Under the pieces are notes generated by a model that ran no database searches, had not been told where the DNA came from, and saw nothing but the letters and a program-made list of their open reading frames with translations. Made by a program: the position numbers and the translations under genes. DNA of 64,000 nt from Natronorubrum sediminis (GTDB taxonomy: Archaea > Halobacteriota > Halobacteria > Halobacteriales > Natrialbaceae). This document shows, one piece after another, positions 33,974 through 43,283 of the stretch (within the stretch, counting starts at the first letter, position 1; each line of letters starts with the position of its first letter). Location of the stretch: assembly GCF_900108095.1 (NCBI RefSeq), contig NZ_FNWL01000001.1:186001-250000 (forward strand). The letters run 5' to 3'.

Positions 33974-35179
33974 GTGAATCGACGAATGCTCTTGAAAGGG
34001 GTTGTTGTCGGAAGTATCGCATCGGTACCGAACGCCGCGAGCGCAGCTGGCGGTCCTCACGGTGGTAAAACGAAGACGGACGAATCGGACGCGACAACGG
34101 GTGATCCCAAACACACTGAACCGAACGACGCTGAACCGAACGACATCGACGAATCGTCCCTCGCCATCCGAATCGTGGACATCCCGGACGCGCTGACCGG
34201 TGGCGAGTTCCTCGAGTGGACGCTCGAGGTCGAAAATCTCACCGACGAGTCGATCGAGCCCACGGTCGACTCGTTCGTCGACGGCGAGTCGGTCGGCTCG
34301 GTAACGCTCACGATCGGTCCCGGAGAGACGGTTCAACCGACGACGCCGAGCGTTCCAACCGAACCCGTCGACACGGAAGGCTCGGTAACGCCCCGCGTCA
34401 GCGCGAACGGCGTCTCCGACGAGCGCACCGTCCGTCTCCTCCCTGCGGAGGAACTCGACACGGCCCTCCAGTTTCCCGACCCGGAGTTGACCGTCCAACC
34501 GGGAACGACGGTCCACTTCGAGGTCGGTGTCGTCGATCCGGACGCCACGCAGACGACGACCTGGTTCGTCGACGGTGAGGAAGTCGGTAGTACACTCGCC
34601 GATCCGCGGCAGTCGGTCTACTTCGCCGAGCAGGACGCACACTTCTGGCAGGAAACGTTTGACACACCCGGTCCGTCGGAAGTCGTCGCCGCCGTCGACG
34701 TCGACGGCGAACAGTTCAGAGCGAGTTGGACCGTCACCGTCGATCCGAAGGGACTCGCCGACCCCAGCATCGACGCCGTGAGACCGGAACCGGGGATCCT
34801 CGAGTTCGACTCCGAGACAGACGAGGAGACGACGCTCGAGATCGACGTCTCCGATCCGGACGAGAACCTCGATCGAGTCGTCTGGTGGCTTACGCAGGCG
34901 GACACCATTCTCGGCGTCTCCGACGTCTCGGGTGCAACGGACACCGCATCACTCACCGTCGGCGCCGAGCTGTGTCACACTTGCGTGATCATCCCGTGGG
35001 TGATTACCGGCGACGGAACGTTCGCGTCGGAACCACTCTGGGAGGCCGTCGACGTCAATATCGGCGAGCCAGCAGGCACGGCTTCACCGGACGATCAGGA
35101 CGTCGGAACGGACGACGCCGGCGATTCGACTGCCCCAACGCCACCCGAAGCAGACGCGCAGTCAGAACCGAGTGGGTGA
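33974..35179 (+). CDS. Secreted Ig-like-domain protein
   Basis: The 401-residue protein starts at GTG 33974, supported by GGAGG eight bases upstream. A Tat-like leader (NRRMLLKG, then VVGSIASVPNAASA) suggests export. The mature part is acidic and strand-rich, with repeats that resemble CARDB/Ig modules: FLEWTLEVENLTDESIEPTV, TVHFEVGVVDPDATQTTTWF, ETTLEIDVSDPDENLDRVVW. A linker-like, Thr/Pro/Asp-rich end follows. I see no membrane anchor. Cell-surface binding is the usual job of such folds, and no catalytic site is seen. It may not be essential. Confidence 0.75.
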   Translation: MNRRMLLKGVVVGSIASVPNAASAAGGPHGGKTKTDESDATTGDPKHTEPNDAEPNDIDESSLAIRIVDIPDALTGGEFLEWTLEVENLTDESIEPTVDSFVDGESVGSVTLTIGPGETVQPTTPSVPTEPVDTEGSVTPRVSANGVSDERTVRLLPAEELDTALQFPDPELTVQPGTTVHFEVGVVDPDATQTTTWFVDGEEVGSTLADPRQSVYFAEQDAHFWQETFDTPGPSEVVAAVDVDGEQFRASWTVTVDPKGLADPSIDAVRPEPGILEFDSETDEETTLEIDVSDPDENLDRVVWWLTQADTILGVSDVSGATDTASLTVGAELCHTCVIIPWVITGDGTFASEPLWEAVDVNIGEPAGTASPDDQDVGTDDAGDSTAPTPPEADAQSEPSG

Positions 35180-35599
35180 AGAACCACCAGTGACTCGAGG
35201 CACTGTTTCTGTCGTCTGTTCCCACGATTGACACACCTCGAACGCGTTTTTGGGGACTCAGACCGTACTCGGGCCAGAATCTCGCACTTGCAACTCGGAG
35301 ACAACGTAGCGAAACCCAACATGATTTGGGAGGATACCTATCATCCAGGACCACGTTCACTCCACTGACGGGGGTAGAACACCAGTCGTTGCCACGAAGG
35401 GGTTCAGCTACTACAGTCCCTCGTCGTACCACTTCCACCACCTGTTCCGACATCGGCCCTCACCAGGCCGATAGTTTTCACCCACTCGAGCGACGCGTCC
35501 GATAGAAAAACCGCTGGCTGCGTCTCGAAGAGAACCAGCAGGTACCGAGGCGACACACTCGATTTCGATCCGTCGCTCACGAAAGATGTCTCGAGGAGG
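35180..35599. other. Non-coding stretch with a terminator-like hairpin
   Basis: No gene is evident. ATCGGCC/GGCCGAT at 35452-35472, followed by AGTTTT, is a 7-bp stem with a T-run and may terminate plus-strand transcription from the secreted-protein gene. Otherwise the sequence holds only shadow frames. Confidence 0.45.
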
Positions 35600-35622
35600 A
35601 AGCCAGGGCGGGGATTTGAACC
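35600..35622 (-). repeat. Partial copy of the tRNA-Thr 3' end
   Basis: Bases 35600-35622 equal 35711-35733, the acceptor 3' strand and T-arm start of the real tRNA-Thr. The match stops before the anticodon arm, so it cannot be a working tRNA. The copies are 111 bp apart with a hairpin between them. Confidence 0.8.
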
Positions 35623-35711
35623 ACGCCCGAGAACCTGCGCGTAGCGCAGAACCTCAGTCTGATTCAAATCCATTCTCGCTGCTGACGCTCACGAATATGT
35701 TCGCGTCAGCA

Positions 35712-35785
35712 AGCCAGGGCGGGGATTTGAACCCCGGGAGTCTCGATTACAAGTCGAGTGCATGAACCACCCATGCTCCCCTGGC
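35712..35785 (-). tRNA. tRNA-Thr (anticodon TGT)
   Basis: On the minus strand the 74-nt gene pairs GCCAGGG/CCCTGGC with discriminator T. The anticodon stem CTCGA/TCGAG encloses loop CTTGTAA, giving TGT (threonine, ACA). The T-loop is TTCAAAT. No CCA is encoded. It is immediately followed by a 9-bp hairpin (35680-35711) on its 3' side. Confidence 0.97.
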
Positions 35786-35796
35786 GCAGATTGTGG

Positions 35797-36321
35797 TTAG
35801 CGGTCCCCCTTTGAGTGTGTATCGCTTTTGGATCGGTCGTCGTCCTCGAGCGAGCGCTTCATCGACACCCGATACGAGTCGTAGCCATGTCGCGCGTAGA
35901 ACCGTCTGGCGTCGTCGTTCATCGACATCACCTCGAGGGTCACGACGCTCGCGCCCTGAGAGGCGAGTTCGTCCTCCGCCGTCTCGAGTAGGGCCGTCCC
36001 GATTCCCCGTCCGCGAAACGGAGGGTCGACGTAAATGTTCGACAGCAGTCCGCGGGTCGTATCGAGTGCGAGCGTCCCCCGCTCGAGGGTGAAGGAGGCG
36101 AACCCGACGACGGAGCCACCGACGCGAGCGACGAGCAGGCAATCGGCAACCTGGTGGGCGGCCAGCGTCTCTCGCATCGATTCTCGATTTCGCTCCGGGA
36201 GGACGGCCGACTCGTGGAGGCGCTGATCGCGTGCGAGGCGAACCCAGAGATCGGTGACCGCATCGATATCGTCCTGGGTCGCGTACTCAATCGTCGGCTG
36301 GCTGTTGGTGTTTCGGTCCAT
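35797..36321 (-). CDS. GNAT-family N-acetyltransferase
   Basis: The 174-residue protein has the GNAT fold: ATQDDIDAVTDLWVRLARDQ at the start, SNIYVDPPFRGRGIGTALLE with the acetyl-CoA loop RGRGIG, and a C-terminal aromatic segment YARHGYDSYRVSM. It probably acetylates a small amine, antibiotic or protein N-terminus. The start at 36321 overlaps the end of the pgk frame by 35 bp, which favours coupled translation, although a later start (ATG within the protein) cannot be excluded. Confidence 0.85.
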   Translation of the reverse strand: MDRNTNSQPTIEYATQDDIDAVTDLWVRLARDQRLHESAVLPERNRESMRETLAAHQVADCLLVARVGGSVVGFASFTLERGTLALDTTRGLLSNIYVDPPFRGRGIGTALLETAEDELASQGASVVTLEVMSMNDDARRFYARHGYDSYRVSMKRSLEDDDRSKSDTHSKGDR

Positions 36322-37513
36322 CCTCGAGTGCCGTCACGGCAGGGAGGGGTTCTGCGGTGAGCATTCGTAAGGCGGCACCGCCGCCGGTGCTGACGTGGGA
36401 GAAGCCCTCGACGCCGAGACTGCGTAACGCCGAAGCGGTGTCTCCACCGCCGACAATGCTGGTTTCGACGCCGCTCGCCGCGTTGTAGAGTTCTCGGGTT
36501 CCGTTCTCGAACGCTGCCTCCTCGAAGACGCCGGCGGGACCGTTGAGGATAACCGTCCTTGCATCCTCGAGGATTCGTTCGTAGTACGAGAGCGTCGACG
36601 AGCCGATATCCATCGCGGCCTCGGAATCGGCTGGTGGCAAGGCGTTGACGCCGAGCTCGTGTCGCTCGCCGTCTCGTTCGACGGCGACGTCTCGGGGGAG
36701 TGCAACCTGTTCGCCGTAGGCGTCGAGCAAGTCGGCGGCGCGGTCGATTTCGTCCCAGTACCCTTGCTCGTAGATGAAGTCGGTGCTCGCATCCCCGAGG
36801 TCGACGCCGTCGGCGGTGAGGAAGACGTTCCCCGCGACGCCCGCCGTCAGGACGTGATCCGCGAGTCCCTTCTCGAGCACGGACCAGGCGACGTCGATCG
36901 AATCGGAGACCTTCGCGCCGCCGAGAACGTACACTCGCGGCTCGGGTGTCTCTTCGATCGAACCCAACACGTCGAGTTCGGACTCCATGACTCGACCGGC
37001 GTAGCCGGGGAGCACGCTCGGAAAGCCGACGAGCGAGGGCTGTGAGCGGTGGGCTGCGGCGAATGCGTCGTTGACGTAGGCGTCGAGCACCGGGGCTAAT
37101 CCCTCGACGAGGTGCGTCTGTGCGGCCGCGTCGGGGTCGAACTCCATGTACTCCTCGCTGTAAAAACGGGTGTTCTCGAGGACGATGCAGTCGCCGTCGT
37201 CGAGGTTTCGAACGGCTTCGCGCGCGCCGCTGCTGTAGGTGACGTCCACGTAGTCGACGGGACGCTCGAGCAGCGTCGAGAGACGCTCGGCGTGGGGTTC
37301 GAGAGAGACGAAATCGTCGCCACCCGGTCGCCCTTGGTGGGCGAGGACGGCGACGCGGCCACCACGCTCGAGGAGTTCGGAGAGTGTGTCGACGTGGGCA
37401 CGTAGTCGGGCGTCGTCGGCGAGTGAACCGTCATCGTCGATCGGACTGTTGATATCGACGCGAACGCCGACGGTGGTCCCTTCGACGTCGAGGTCGTCGA
37501 GGGTATCGGTCAT
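36287..37513 (-). CDS. pgk: Phosphoglycerate kinase
   Basis: The 408-residue enzyme transfers the acyl phosphate of 1,3-bisphosphoglycerate to ADP. The archaeal form is visible: TVGVRVDINSPIDDDGSLAD near the start, a substrate Arg segment (VLAHQGRPGGDDFVSLEPHA), VYVLGGAKVSDSIDV in the middle, and the nucleotide-domain motif VILNGPAGVFEEAAFENGTR with VGGGDTASAL. The length is normal. The start at ATG 37513 precedes the family's first strand. Confidence 0.96.
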   Translation of the reverse strand: MTDTLDDLDVEGTTVGVRVDINSPIDDDGSLADDARLRAHVDTLSELLERGGRVAVLAHQGRPGGDDFVSLEPHAERLSTLLERPVDYVDVTYSSGAREAVRNLDDGDCIVLENTRFYSEEYMEFDPDAAAQTHLVEGLAPVLDAYVNDAFAAAHRSQPSLVGFPSVLPGYAGRVMESELDVLGSIEETPEPRVYVLGGAKVSDSIDVAWSVLEKGLADHVLTAGVAGNVFLTADGVDLGDASTDFIYEQGYWDEIDRAADLLDAYGEQVALPRDVAVERDGERHELGVNALPPADSEAAMDIGSSTLSYYERILEDARTVILNGPAGVFEEAAFENGTRELYNAASGVETSIVGGGDTASALRSLGVEGFSHVSTGGGAALRMLTAEPLPAVTALEDGPKHQQPADD

Positions 37514-37653
37514 TACCGACCAGTCCACCGCGGCACCCGAAAGGTCTTTCCATCGGAGTAATCGTTCCTGCAGAGTGTTAGCACGAATCAGTCCGTTTTC
37601 CCGGCCGCTGTGGCGGGGCGGGGACGAGTCGACGCAGACGGGACACTCGCTGC

Positions 37654-38265
37654 TCAGACGGCACGGCAGTCCGTGCACACGAGCTTTCCGTTCGCATCCC
37701 AGAGCGAATCCGAAAGCGTCCCACAGGCTTCACAGACGCTCTGTGTCGAGTACTCGTCGTTGGGAAGGACGGAACCAGACTCGAGTTCCTCGCGGGGTTG
37801 GGACGATTGCGCCGGTCGTTCGGTCGCGAGTTGTCCGTTGTCGTACGCGGCGTCGCTCGAGCGCAGCGGCGTCATCGTCCCCTGGAAGGAACTCGCTGCA
37901 GCGATGACGTCGCGCTGGGTGACGAGTCCGAGCACGCCGTCGTCGTCTTCGACGACGATGTTTCGGATGTGCTGGCGGGTCATGACGTTCGCCGCCTCGG
38001 TGAGTGACTGCTCCGGCGTGAACGTGATGACGGGTGCGGTCATGGCGTCACCGACGGTCGTCTCGCCTGCGTCGTATTCGTCGGCGATGATGCCGAGAAC
38101 GTCCCACTCGGTCATGATGCCAACCGGCTTCGGTCCCCGAACGACGAGCACGCAACTCGCTCGCTCCTCACGCATCAGCGACACCGCGTCTCGGACCGTG
38201 TCCGATTCACTGACGCCAACGAACTCGTTCGTCAGAACATCTCTGACCGACAGATCCGATTCCAT
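37654..38265 (-). CDS. Two-CBS-domain protein with C-terminal zinc ribbon
   Basis: The 203-residue protein has two CBS motifs (DVLTNEFVGVSESDTVRDAV to IIADEYDAGE, then DAMTAPVITFTPEQSLTEAA to VTQRDVIAA). A low-complexity linker and a Cys4 ribbon follow (CEACGTLSDS and VCTDCRAV). CBS pairs bind adenosine nucleotides and often sense energy charge. The ribbon suggests binding to nucleic acid or protein. It is on the same strand as pgk but 140 bp upstream, so regulation may be separate. Confidence 0.85.
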   Translation of the reverse strand: MESDLSVRDVLTNEFVGVSESDTVRDAVSLMREERASCVLVVRGPKPVGIMTEWDVLGIIADEYDAGETTVGDAMTAPVITFTPEQSLTEAANVMTRQHIRNIVVEDDDGVLGLVTQRDVIAAASSFQGTMTPLRSSDAAYDNGQLATERPAQSSQPREELESGSVLPNDEYSTQSVCEACGTLSDSLWDANGKLVCTDCRAV

Positions 38266-38404
38266 GTGTGAACAATGGACACGACTGGGCTAAAAGCTAC
38301 CCCCGCTACGTTTAAGCAAACAGGAGTAGAAGGTCCGTAATTCGGGGGACGAGAGGTCATTCGTCGCGTTCCAAACGGCGGGGACGATTGCCGGCAGTAG
38401 CCGG

Positions 38405-39169
38405 TTACTCCCACTCGAGTTCGACTCTGGTTCCGTCGGCGCGACATGTTTCTAACGCGTGCTTCGCGGCGAATCCGGCGTCGTGGGCACTGGTGCCACG
38501 GCCGACGCCCACTTGTAAGTCGACATCGACTGCTTCTTGGACGTGGTAAATCGCCTCCTCGTAGTCGTCTGCCGTGAGATCCGGACAGACGACGATGATG
38601 TTGTCGCCACCGACGAAAAACGAGAGGCTGTCGTGGCTGTAGCGCATGTGTCGCATCAATTCGGCGTAGCCCTGCTCGATTTCGATGAACGTATCGAACG
38701 CGTTGAGTTCGTCGGTGTACTGTCCGGTCGCGTTGACGACGTCGAAGTGAGCGATCTGAATGTCGTCTTCCCGTCGCTCGTCGCCTTCGATGACTCGCCC
38801 CTCGAGACACTCGCGTCGGTTCTTATCCTGTGCGCTTCCCGCATCTTGGACGTGTCCGGTCGCGTCGGCGAGTGCCTGTACGGGATTGGCGTTCGTCGAC
38901 ACGCCTAGACTGAGCGTTACGGGGTAGCGATTGCCCACCGACTCCTGGAGGAGCGCGTGATCCTCGAGGTCGAGGCCGTTCGTGATGGCGATCATATTGT
39001 CGAAGCGGGTGAAGAAAACGTAGCCACCACGGTTGCCGACGAACTGGGAGATATCGGCGTAAAGCCGGGATTGGAGCGTCTGTAGGTCGGCTTCCCGTCT
39101 CGGCTCGGGAGTGACCGTCCATGGCCCGTAGTTATCGATTTGAACGAGCGTAACCTGCGTAGTAGTCAC
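38405..39169 (-). CDS. gch3: GTP cyclohydrolase III
   Basis: The 254-residue protein is the archaeal GTP cyclohydrolase III (ArfA), which opens GTP to FAPy for riboflavin and F420 synthesis. Seen are VTLVQIDNYGPWTVTPEPRR at the start, GGYVFFTRFDNMIAITNG, a repeated nucleotidyl-cyclase-like fold with FFVGGDNIIVVCPDL, and DLQVGVGRGTSAHDAGFAAK. The length fits. The duplicated GGDEF-like domains with their metal Asp residues are intact. Confidence 0.95.
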   Translation of the reverse strand: MTTTQVTLVQIDNYGPWTVTPEPRREADLQTLQSRLYADISQFVGNRGGYVFFTRFDNMIAITNGLDLEDHALLQESVGNRYPVTLSLGVSTNANPVQALADATGHVQDAGSAQDKNRRECLEGRVIEGDERREDDIQIAHFDVVNATGQYTDELNAFDTFIEIEQGYAELMRHMRYSHDSLSFFVGGDNIIVVCPDLTADDYEEAIYHVQEAVDVDLQVGVGRGTSAHDAGFAAKHALETCRADGTRVELEWE

Positions 39170-39258
39170 GGTGAGAACTTCTTTCGAACGCCGTCGTATA
39201 AGTGGTACGTAATCCAGATTCGTGATGGGGGCTCGTCTGCGTCGCGACTCGATGCTGC

Positions 39259-39579
39259 TTATGCCGGTTTCTTCTCCGGGTCCGCGCCTTTCGGGTGGTA
39301 GTCCCAGAAGTCGCCTGCACGCATCGCGTCGCCGACTGCCTTGTGCATATCGAGAATCGTCTCGAACTCCTCGGGTTCGACGTACTCGAAGATCTCCCGC
39401 ATCGGGACGACCGTCTCGTAGTTGACTCGGATCGGATCATCACCGTGTTCTTCGACGAACTCATCACGGATCATCGGGAAGTCTTCGTCCTCGTCGACTT
39501 TGTCTGCGATGATGCGCATGTCGTACTTGCGCATCCCTTCGCTGCCTTGCTCGCCGTCGGGATCGTGTGGCCAGTCCAT
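39259..39579 (-). CDS. Conserved haloarchaeal protein (DUF5785-like)
   Basis: The 106-residue acidic protein starts WPHDPDGEQGSEGMRKYDMR and continues with ADKVDEDEDFPMIRDEFVEE and YETVVPMREIFEYVEPEEF. It ends in GDFWDYHPKGADPEKKPA. I recognise it as the family DUF5785 from memory; the function is unknown. The ATG at 39579 is the first plausible start. It runs parallel to gch3, 89 bp upstream, and may share its transcript. Confidence 0.75.
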   Translation of the reverse strand: MDWPHDPDGEQGSEGMRKYDMRIIADKVDEDEDFPMIRDEFVEEHGDDPIRVNYETVVPMREIFEYVEPEEFETILDMHKAVGDAMRAGDFWDYHPKGADPEKKPA

Positions 39580-39715
39580 ACTCTGACGTGTGCAGGGGTC
39601 CCGCAAAAGGGTTACTCTCCATCGTCGCCCCTCCATCGAGGGTCCACGATCTTTGTTCTCCTCACAGCGATTGACAGCTCGGTGAACAAAATACTATTGT
39701 ACGTTCATTACAGGT

Positions 39716-40915
39716 TTGACGGTAGTGATCCGGTGGAAGCCGATTGTCTCGCTGGTCGGCCCGAGACGCCTCATCCTCTTCTTCGGAATGATGTACGTAG
39801 TGGCCGCCACCGGACGAACGATCGTTCGTCTCTCGAGCGGGGGCACTCCCTCGAGTGTCTTCTTGACCGGGTTTCTCATCAGCGCCTTCGGTGCCGTCCT
39901 CTGTTACGGTAGCTATCGACTCCCCAGAACCAGCATCGACGACGAGTACCATCCGTACGTAGCCGGCTGGTCACTCGCCGGGTTCGCTATCATCCTCTCC
40001 GTTCTCGTGCTCTATCACTTACTCGCCGAGGGCGGCATCGCAAATCCCAGTCGGGCGATTCCCATCCTCACCTCGATCGGAACGACGGCCGGGTACGGCA
40101 TCGGCGTCTACGATGGGAAGGCGCGGACTCGAGAACACGAACTCGAGCGTCGCAACCGTGCACTCGAAACGACACAGGCCGAACTCGAGGAAACTGTCGC
40201 TCGACTCGAGCGTTCGAACCAGCAGCTCGAGGCCTCGAACGAACGACTCGAACAGTTCGCCTACGCCGCAAGCCACGACCTTCAGGAGCCACTGCGAATG
40301 GTCTCGAGTTACCTGCAGTTGATCGAGCGCCGAAACGACGATCTCGACGCCGAGACGGAGGAGTTTCTGGAGTACGCCGTCGACGGCGCGGATCGGATGC
40401 GACGGGTGATCGACGGGTTGCTTCGATACTCCCGCGTCGAAACGGAGGGGGCACCACTCGAGCCGATCGATCTCGAAACGGTATTCGAGGACGTCTGTGA
40501 CGACCTGTCGGTGAAAATCGCGGAGTGTGATGGCGAGGTTACGGCCGACGACCTCCCTCACGTCGACGGTGACGAAGGTCAACTCCGGCAATTGCTGGGG
40601 AACCTCATTAGGAACGCACTCGAGTACAGCGGCGAGGAGCCGCCGTCGGTCCACGTCACCGCTGAGCGAAACGGAACCGACTGGCACGTTTCAGTCAGCG
40701 ACGACGGCATCGGTATCGTTCCCGACGATCAAGAGCAGATTTTTGAAATGTTTCACCGCTTGCACACTCACGAGGAACACGAGGGGACGGGTCTCGGTTT
40801 AGCACTCTGTGAGCGGATCGCCGAACGCCACGGCGGGGCGATCCAGGTGGATTCGACACCGGGGAGCGGGTCGACGTTCACCGTGACGTTGCCAGCCTGT
40901 CCAGAGGAAGCGTGA
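39716..40915 (+). CDS. Membrane sensor histidine kinase
   Basis: The 399-residue protein has four membrane segments in the first 125 residues (about 18-33, 48-66, 81-101 and 113-130). A linker coiled coil follows (ELERRNRALETTQAELEETV). The HisKA domain has its phospho-His in ASHDLQEPLR (about 187), and the HATPase_c domain has LLGNLIRNALEYSG (N box), DDGIGI and GTGLGLALCERIAERHG (G box). It has no PAS domain or own receiver, so the sensing region is likely the membrane part. No response regulator is adjacent. Confidence 0.9.
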   Translation: MTVVIRWKPIVSLVGPRRLILFFGMMYVVAATGRTIVRLSSGGTPSSVFLTGFLISAFGAVLCYGSYRLPRTSIDDEYHPYVAGWSLAGFAIILSVLVLYHLLAEGGIANPSRAIPILTSIGTTAGYGIGVYDGKARTREHELERRNRALETTQAELEETVARLERSNQQLEASNERLEQFAYAASHDLQEPLRMVSSYLQLIERRNDDLDAETEEFLEYAVDGADRMRRVIDGLLRYSRVETEGAPLEPIDLETVFEDVCDDLSVKIAECDGEVTADDLPHVDGDEGQLRQLLGNLIRNALEYSGEEPPSVHVTAERNGTDWHVSVSDDGIGIVPDDQEQIFEMFHRLHTHEEHEGTGLGLALCERIAERHGGAIQVDSTPGSGSTFTVTLPACPEEA

Positions 40916-41036
40916 CTTCGTTCGTCACGGACTTCGAAATCGAGAGACGGGCGACGAAGAACACCGGGCCACTCGGGGTACACAGCATCCACCAACATCG
41001 CAACGCGACGAAAGCGCGTTCTCCGACCGGTTCGTT

Positions 41037-41741
41037 CTACTCCTCGAGAGTCGGTTCGAGGCGAATCGCCCTCGCCGCAGTCGCCTTGAACGACGCGGTA
41101 ATCGACTGTTCGGATCGAATCGACAACCGATCCGCACTCGCTTTCGTGATGAGCGCGTGGAGGTCGACGGAATCGCTCAGTCGAATCGTGACCTTGGTGA
41201 TTGCATCCCCAGACTCCGTGTCGACGACTTCACCGGTAAACTGATTTCGAAGACTCGTTTCGGCCGGCTGTGACGTCTCTATCGGATTTTCCAACACGAC
41301 CGCATCGGAACGAACGGCGACTTGCACCCTGTGTGCGTCGTCCGGAACGAGTGCCAGAATCGAGCCCGCGTTCGTGTCGACGGTTGCTAACTCTCCATTT
41401 CTGTCCTGTACGGTCCCCGTAAAGACCGACTCAGTTACCCGAGAGACGCCATCGAGTTCGACGTCGTGCTGATTGAACTGGTGACGTAACTCGTGGGCAG
41501 TCTGCGTCAGGTCTGTACCACCACCGTCGGTGCCGCCACGACGCCGCTCGGTAATTTGGCCGACGGAGTCTTCGATTTCGACGACCCGTCGTTGCAACCG
41601 TGCGTACGACCTCCCGAGTTCGTCCGCTGCCTTGTGCAACGAGCCGTGTTGGTCGATTGCATCGAGCATCTCGATGTCGCGTCGGTCAAGCGTAACGTCG
41701 CCGACCGAGAGTTTCGTCGTGTACTCCTTCCTGAACGTCAT
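41037..41741 (-). CDS. ModE-like transcription regulator (wHTH plus TOBE domains)
   Basis: The 234-residue protein has a LysR-like winged helix at the start (LDRRDIEMLDAIDQHGSLHKAADELGRS with RLQRRVVEIEDS; two separate segments). Two TOBE-type beta-domains follow (TGTVQDRNGELATVDTNAGS and TGEVVDTESGDAITKVTIRL), the arrangement of ModE, which binds molybdate or tungstate. It lies 49 bp downstream of the tup importer genes on the same strand, so it probably controls them. A likely target palindrome sits upstream of tupA. Confidence 0.88.
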   Translation of the reverse strand: MTFRKEYTTKLSVGDVTLDRRDIEMLDAIDQHGSLHKAADELGRSYARLQRRVVEIEDSVGQITERRRGGTDGGGTDLTQTAHELRHQFNQHDVELDGVSRVTESVFTGTVQDRNGELATVDTNAGSILALVPDDAHRVQVAVRSDAVVLENPIETSQPAETSLRNQFTGEVVDTESGDAITKVTIRLSDSVDLHALITKASADRLSIRSEQSITASFKATAARAIRLEPTLEE

Positions 41742-41790
41742 CTGTGTATCGTCCTCCGAAACGTGAACGAGAACATCACTCGAGTATCAC

Positions 41791-42555
41791 TCAGTAGATG
41801 AGATCGCCGTCGATAAATTTCCGGGTCCGTTCGTCGCGTGGGTCCTCGAACACCGTCCTGGTCGCGCCGACTTCGATAATATCGTTTGCTAAGAGGACCG
41901 CAACTCGGTCCGCAACACGCTCTGCTTGATGCATATCGTGGGTCGCGACGACGACACCGATTCCTCGATTTCGCGCCTGTCGGACGGCGTCTTCGATGAC
42001 AGCGGTATTTCGCGGATCGAGATCAGACGTCGGTTCGTCGAGTAAGAGCACGTCCGGTTCGTACGCCAGCGCGCGAGCGAACGCAACTCGTTGTGCCTCA
42101 CCGCCCGAGAGCGATTGGGCGTCCTGATCGATCTTCCTTCTCAATCCGACGGTCTCGAGCGCCTCGAGAACGTCCGTAGTTCCGTTCTCTTTGCCAACCA
42201 GACTGGCGACTTCGTGTCGAACCCTCTCGACCCACGACTGGCGAACGCGAACGCCGTAGGCAGCGTTGCGTCGGACGGTCGCGTCGAACAGGCTCGCCTC
42301 TTGGAAGACCATTCCAATTCGACGACGGTGTTCCAAGCGTTCCTGTTCGGTCGTTTCCCACAGTCGAGTACCCTCGAACGAGACGGTGCCCTGATCAGGC
42401 GGATCGAAAACCGCCAGCAGCCGCAGCAGTGTCGATTTTCCGACGCCGGAGGGCCCGATGATCGCGACGACTTCACCGGGGTCAACCGACAGTGAGACTC
42501 CCTCGAAGACGGTTTCGTCGTCGTATCCGTGGTGGACGCCGTTTGCCTCGAGCAT
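41791..42555 (-). CDS. tupC: Tungstate-type ABC importer ATPase
   Basis: The 254-residue ATPase has Walker A GPSGVGKSTLLRLL, Q-loop MVFQEASLF, signature SLSGGEAQRVAFARAL, Walker B VLLLDEPTSDLD and switch VATHDMHQAER. It matches the phosphate/tungstate subfamily, and its partner genes give it the tungstate reading. The start at 42555 overlaps the permease stop. Confidence 0.88.
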   Translation of the reverse strand: MLEANGVHHGYDDETVFEGVSLSVDPGEVVAIIGPSGVGKSTLLRLLAVFDPPDQGTVSFEGTRLWETTEQERLEHRRRIGMVFQEASLFDATVRRNAAYGVRVRQSWVERVRHEVASLVGKENGTTDVLEALETVGLRRKIDQDAQSLSGGEAQRVAFARALAYEPDVLLLDEPTSDLDPRNTAVIEDAVRQARNRGIGVVVATHDMHQAERVADRVAVLLANDIIEVGATRTVFEDPRDERTRKFIDGDLIY

Positions 42556-43271
42556 TATCCGTGCCTCCCGTTTCCGCTGCCGAGTCGAACCACGATGGCG
42601 TTGACGAGCAAGACGAGGACGACCAGAATCGCGCCGAGGATCATCGCAGTCTCGAATCGTCCCTGTCGCGCCTCGAGTTGGATCGCCGTCGTGAGCGTTC
42701 GAGTGACGGATGTGCCGTCTGCGTCGGCGATGTTTCCGCCGACGATGAGGACGGATCCAACCTCGCTGATCGCCCGACCGAATCCGGCGAGTACGGCCGT
42801 TGCGATCCCGTATCGGGCTTCTTTGATCGTGACGAGCGCGACGTCGAATCGCGTTCCGCCCATCGCAAACGCCGCGTCGCGAACGTTCTTCTCGACGCTA
42901 CTCACGGCGGCTAAACTCACGCCGATGATCACCGGCGTCGCCAGGACGAACTGGGAGAGGATCATCGCCTCGGGTGTGAACACGAGGTCGAACGTCCCGA
43001 GTGGCCCCTGATTCGACACCGCAAACAAGACGAGAAGGCCGACGACGACGCTCGGGAATCCCATTCCGGTGTTGATCAGCGACGTGAGCAACTGCTTTCC
43101 CCGGAACTCTTTGAACCCGACGAAGAGTGCGATCGGGAGACTACACAGCGTGCTCAACGCGACTGCGACGATGCTCACGTACAGCGAGACGTAGATGATA
43201 CTCCGGATGTAGTTCCACTCGAACGGGAACTCGAGAACCAACGGTGTCGATAGGAGAAACTCGTAGACCAT
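42555..43271 (-). CDS. tupB: Tungstate-type ABC importer permease
   Basis: The 238-residue permease has six hydrophobic segments and the EAA loop ([20 protein letters not shown] and [20 protein letters not shown]). It matches TupB/WtpB. It follows the binding-protein gene by 12 bp and overlaps the ATPase gene. Confidence 0.88.
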   Translation of the reverse strand: MVYEFLLSTPLVLEFPFEWNYIRSIIYVSLYVSIVAVALSTLCSLPIALFVGFKEFRGKQLLTSLINTGMGFPSVVVGLLVLFAVSNQGPLGTFDLVFTPEAMILSQFVLATPVIIGVSLAAVSSVEKNVRDAAFAMGGTRFDVALVTIKEARYGIATAVLAGFGRAISEVGSVLIVGGNIADADGTSVTRTLTTAIQLEARQGRFETAMILGAILVVLVLLVNAIVVRLGSGNGRHG

Positions 43272-43283
43272 GTATCCCTGTTC

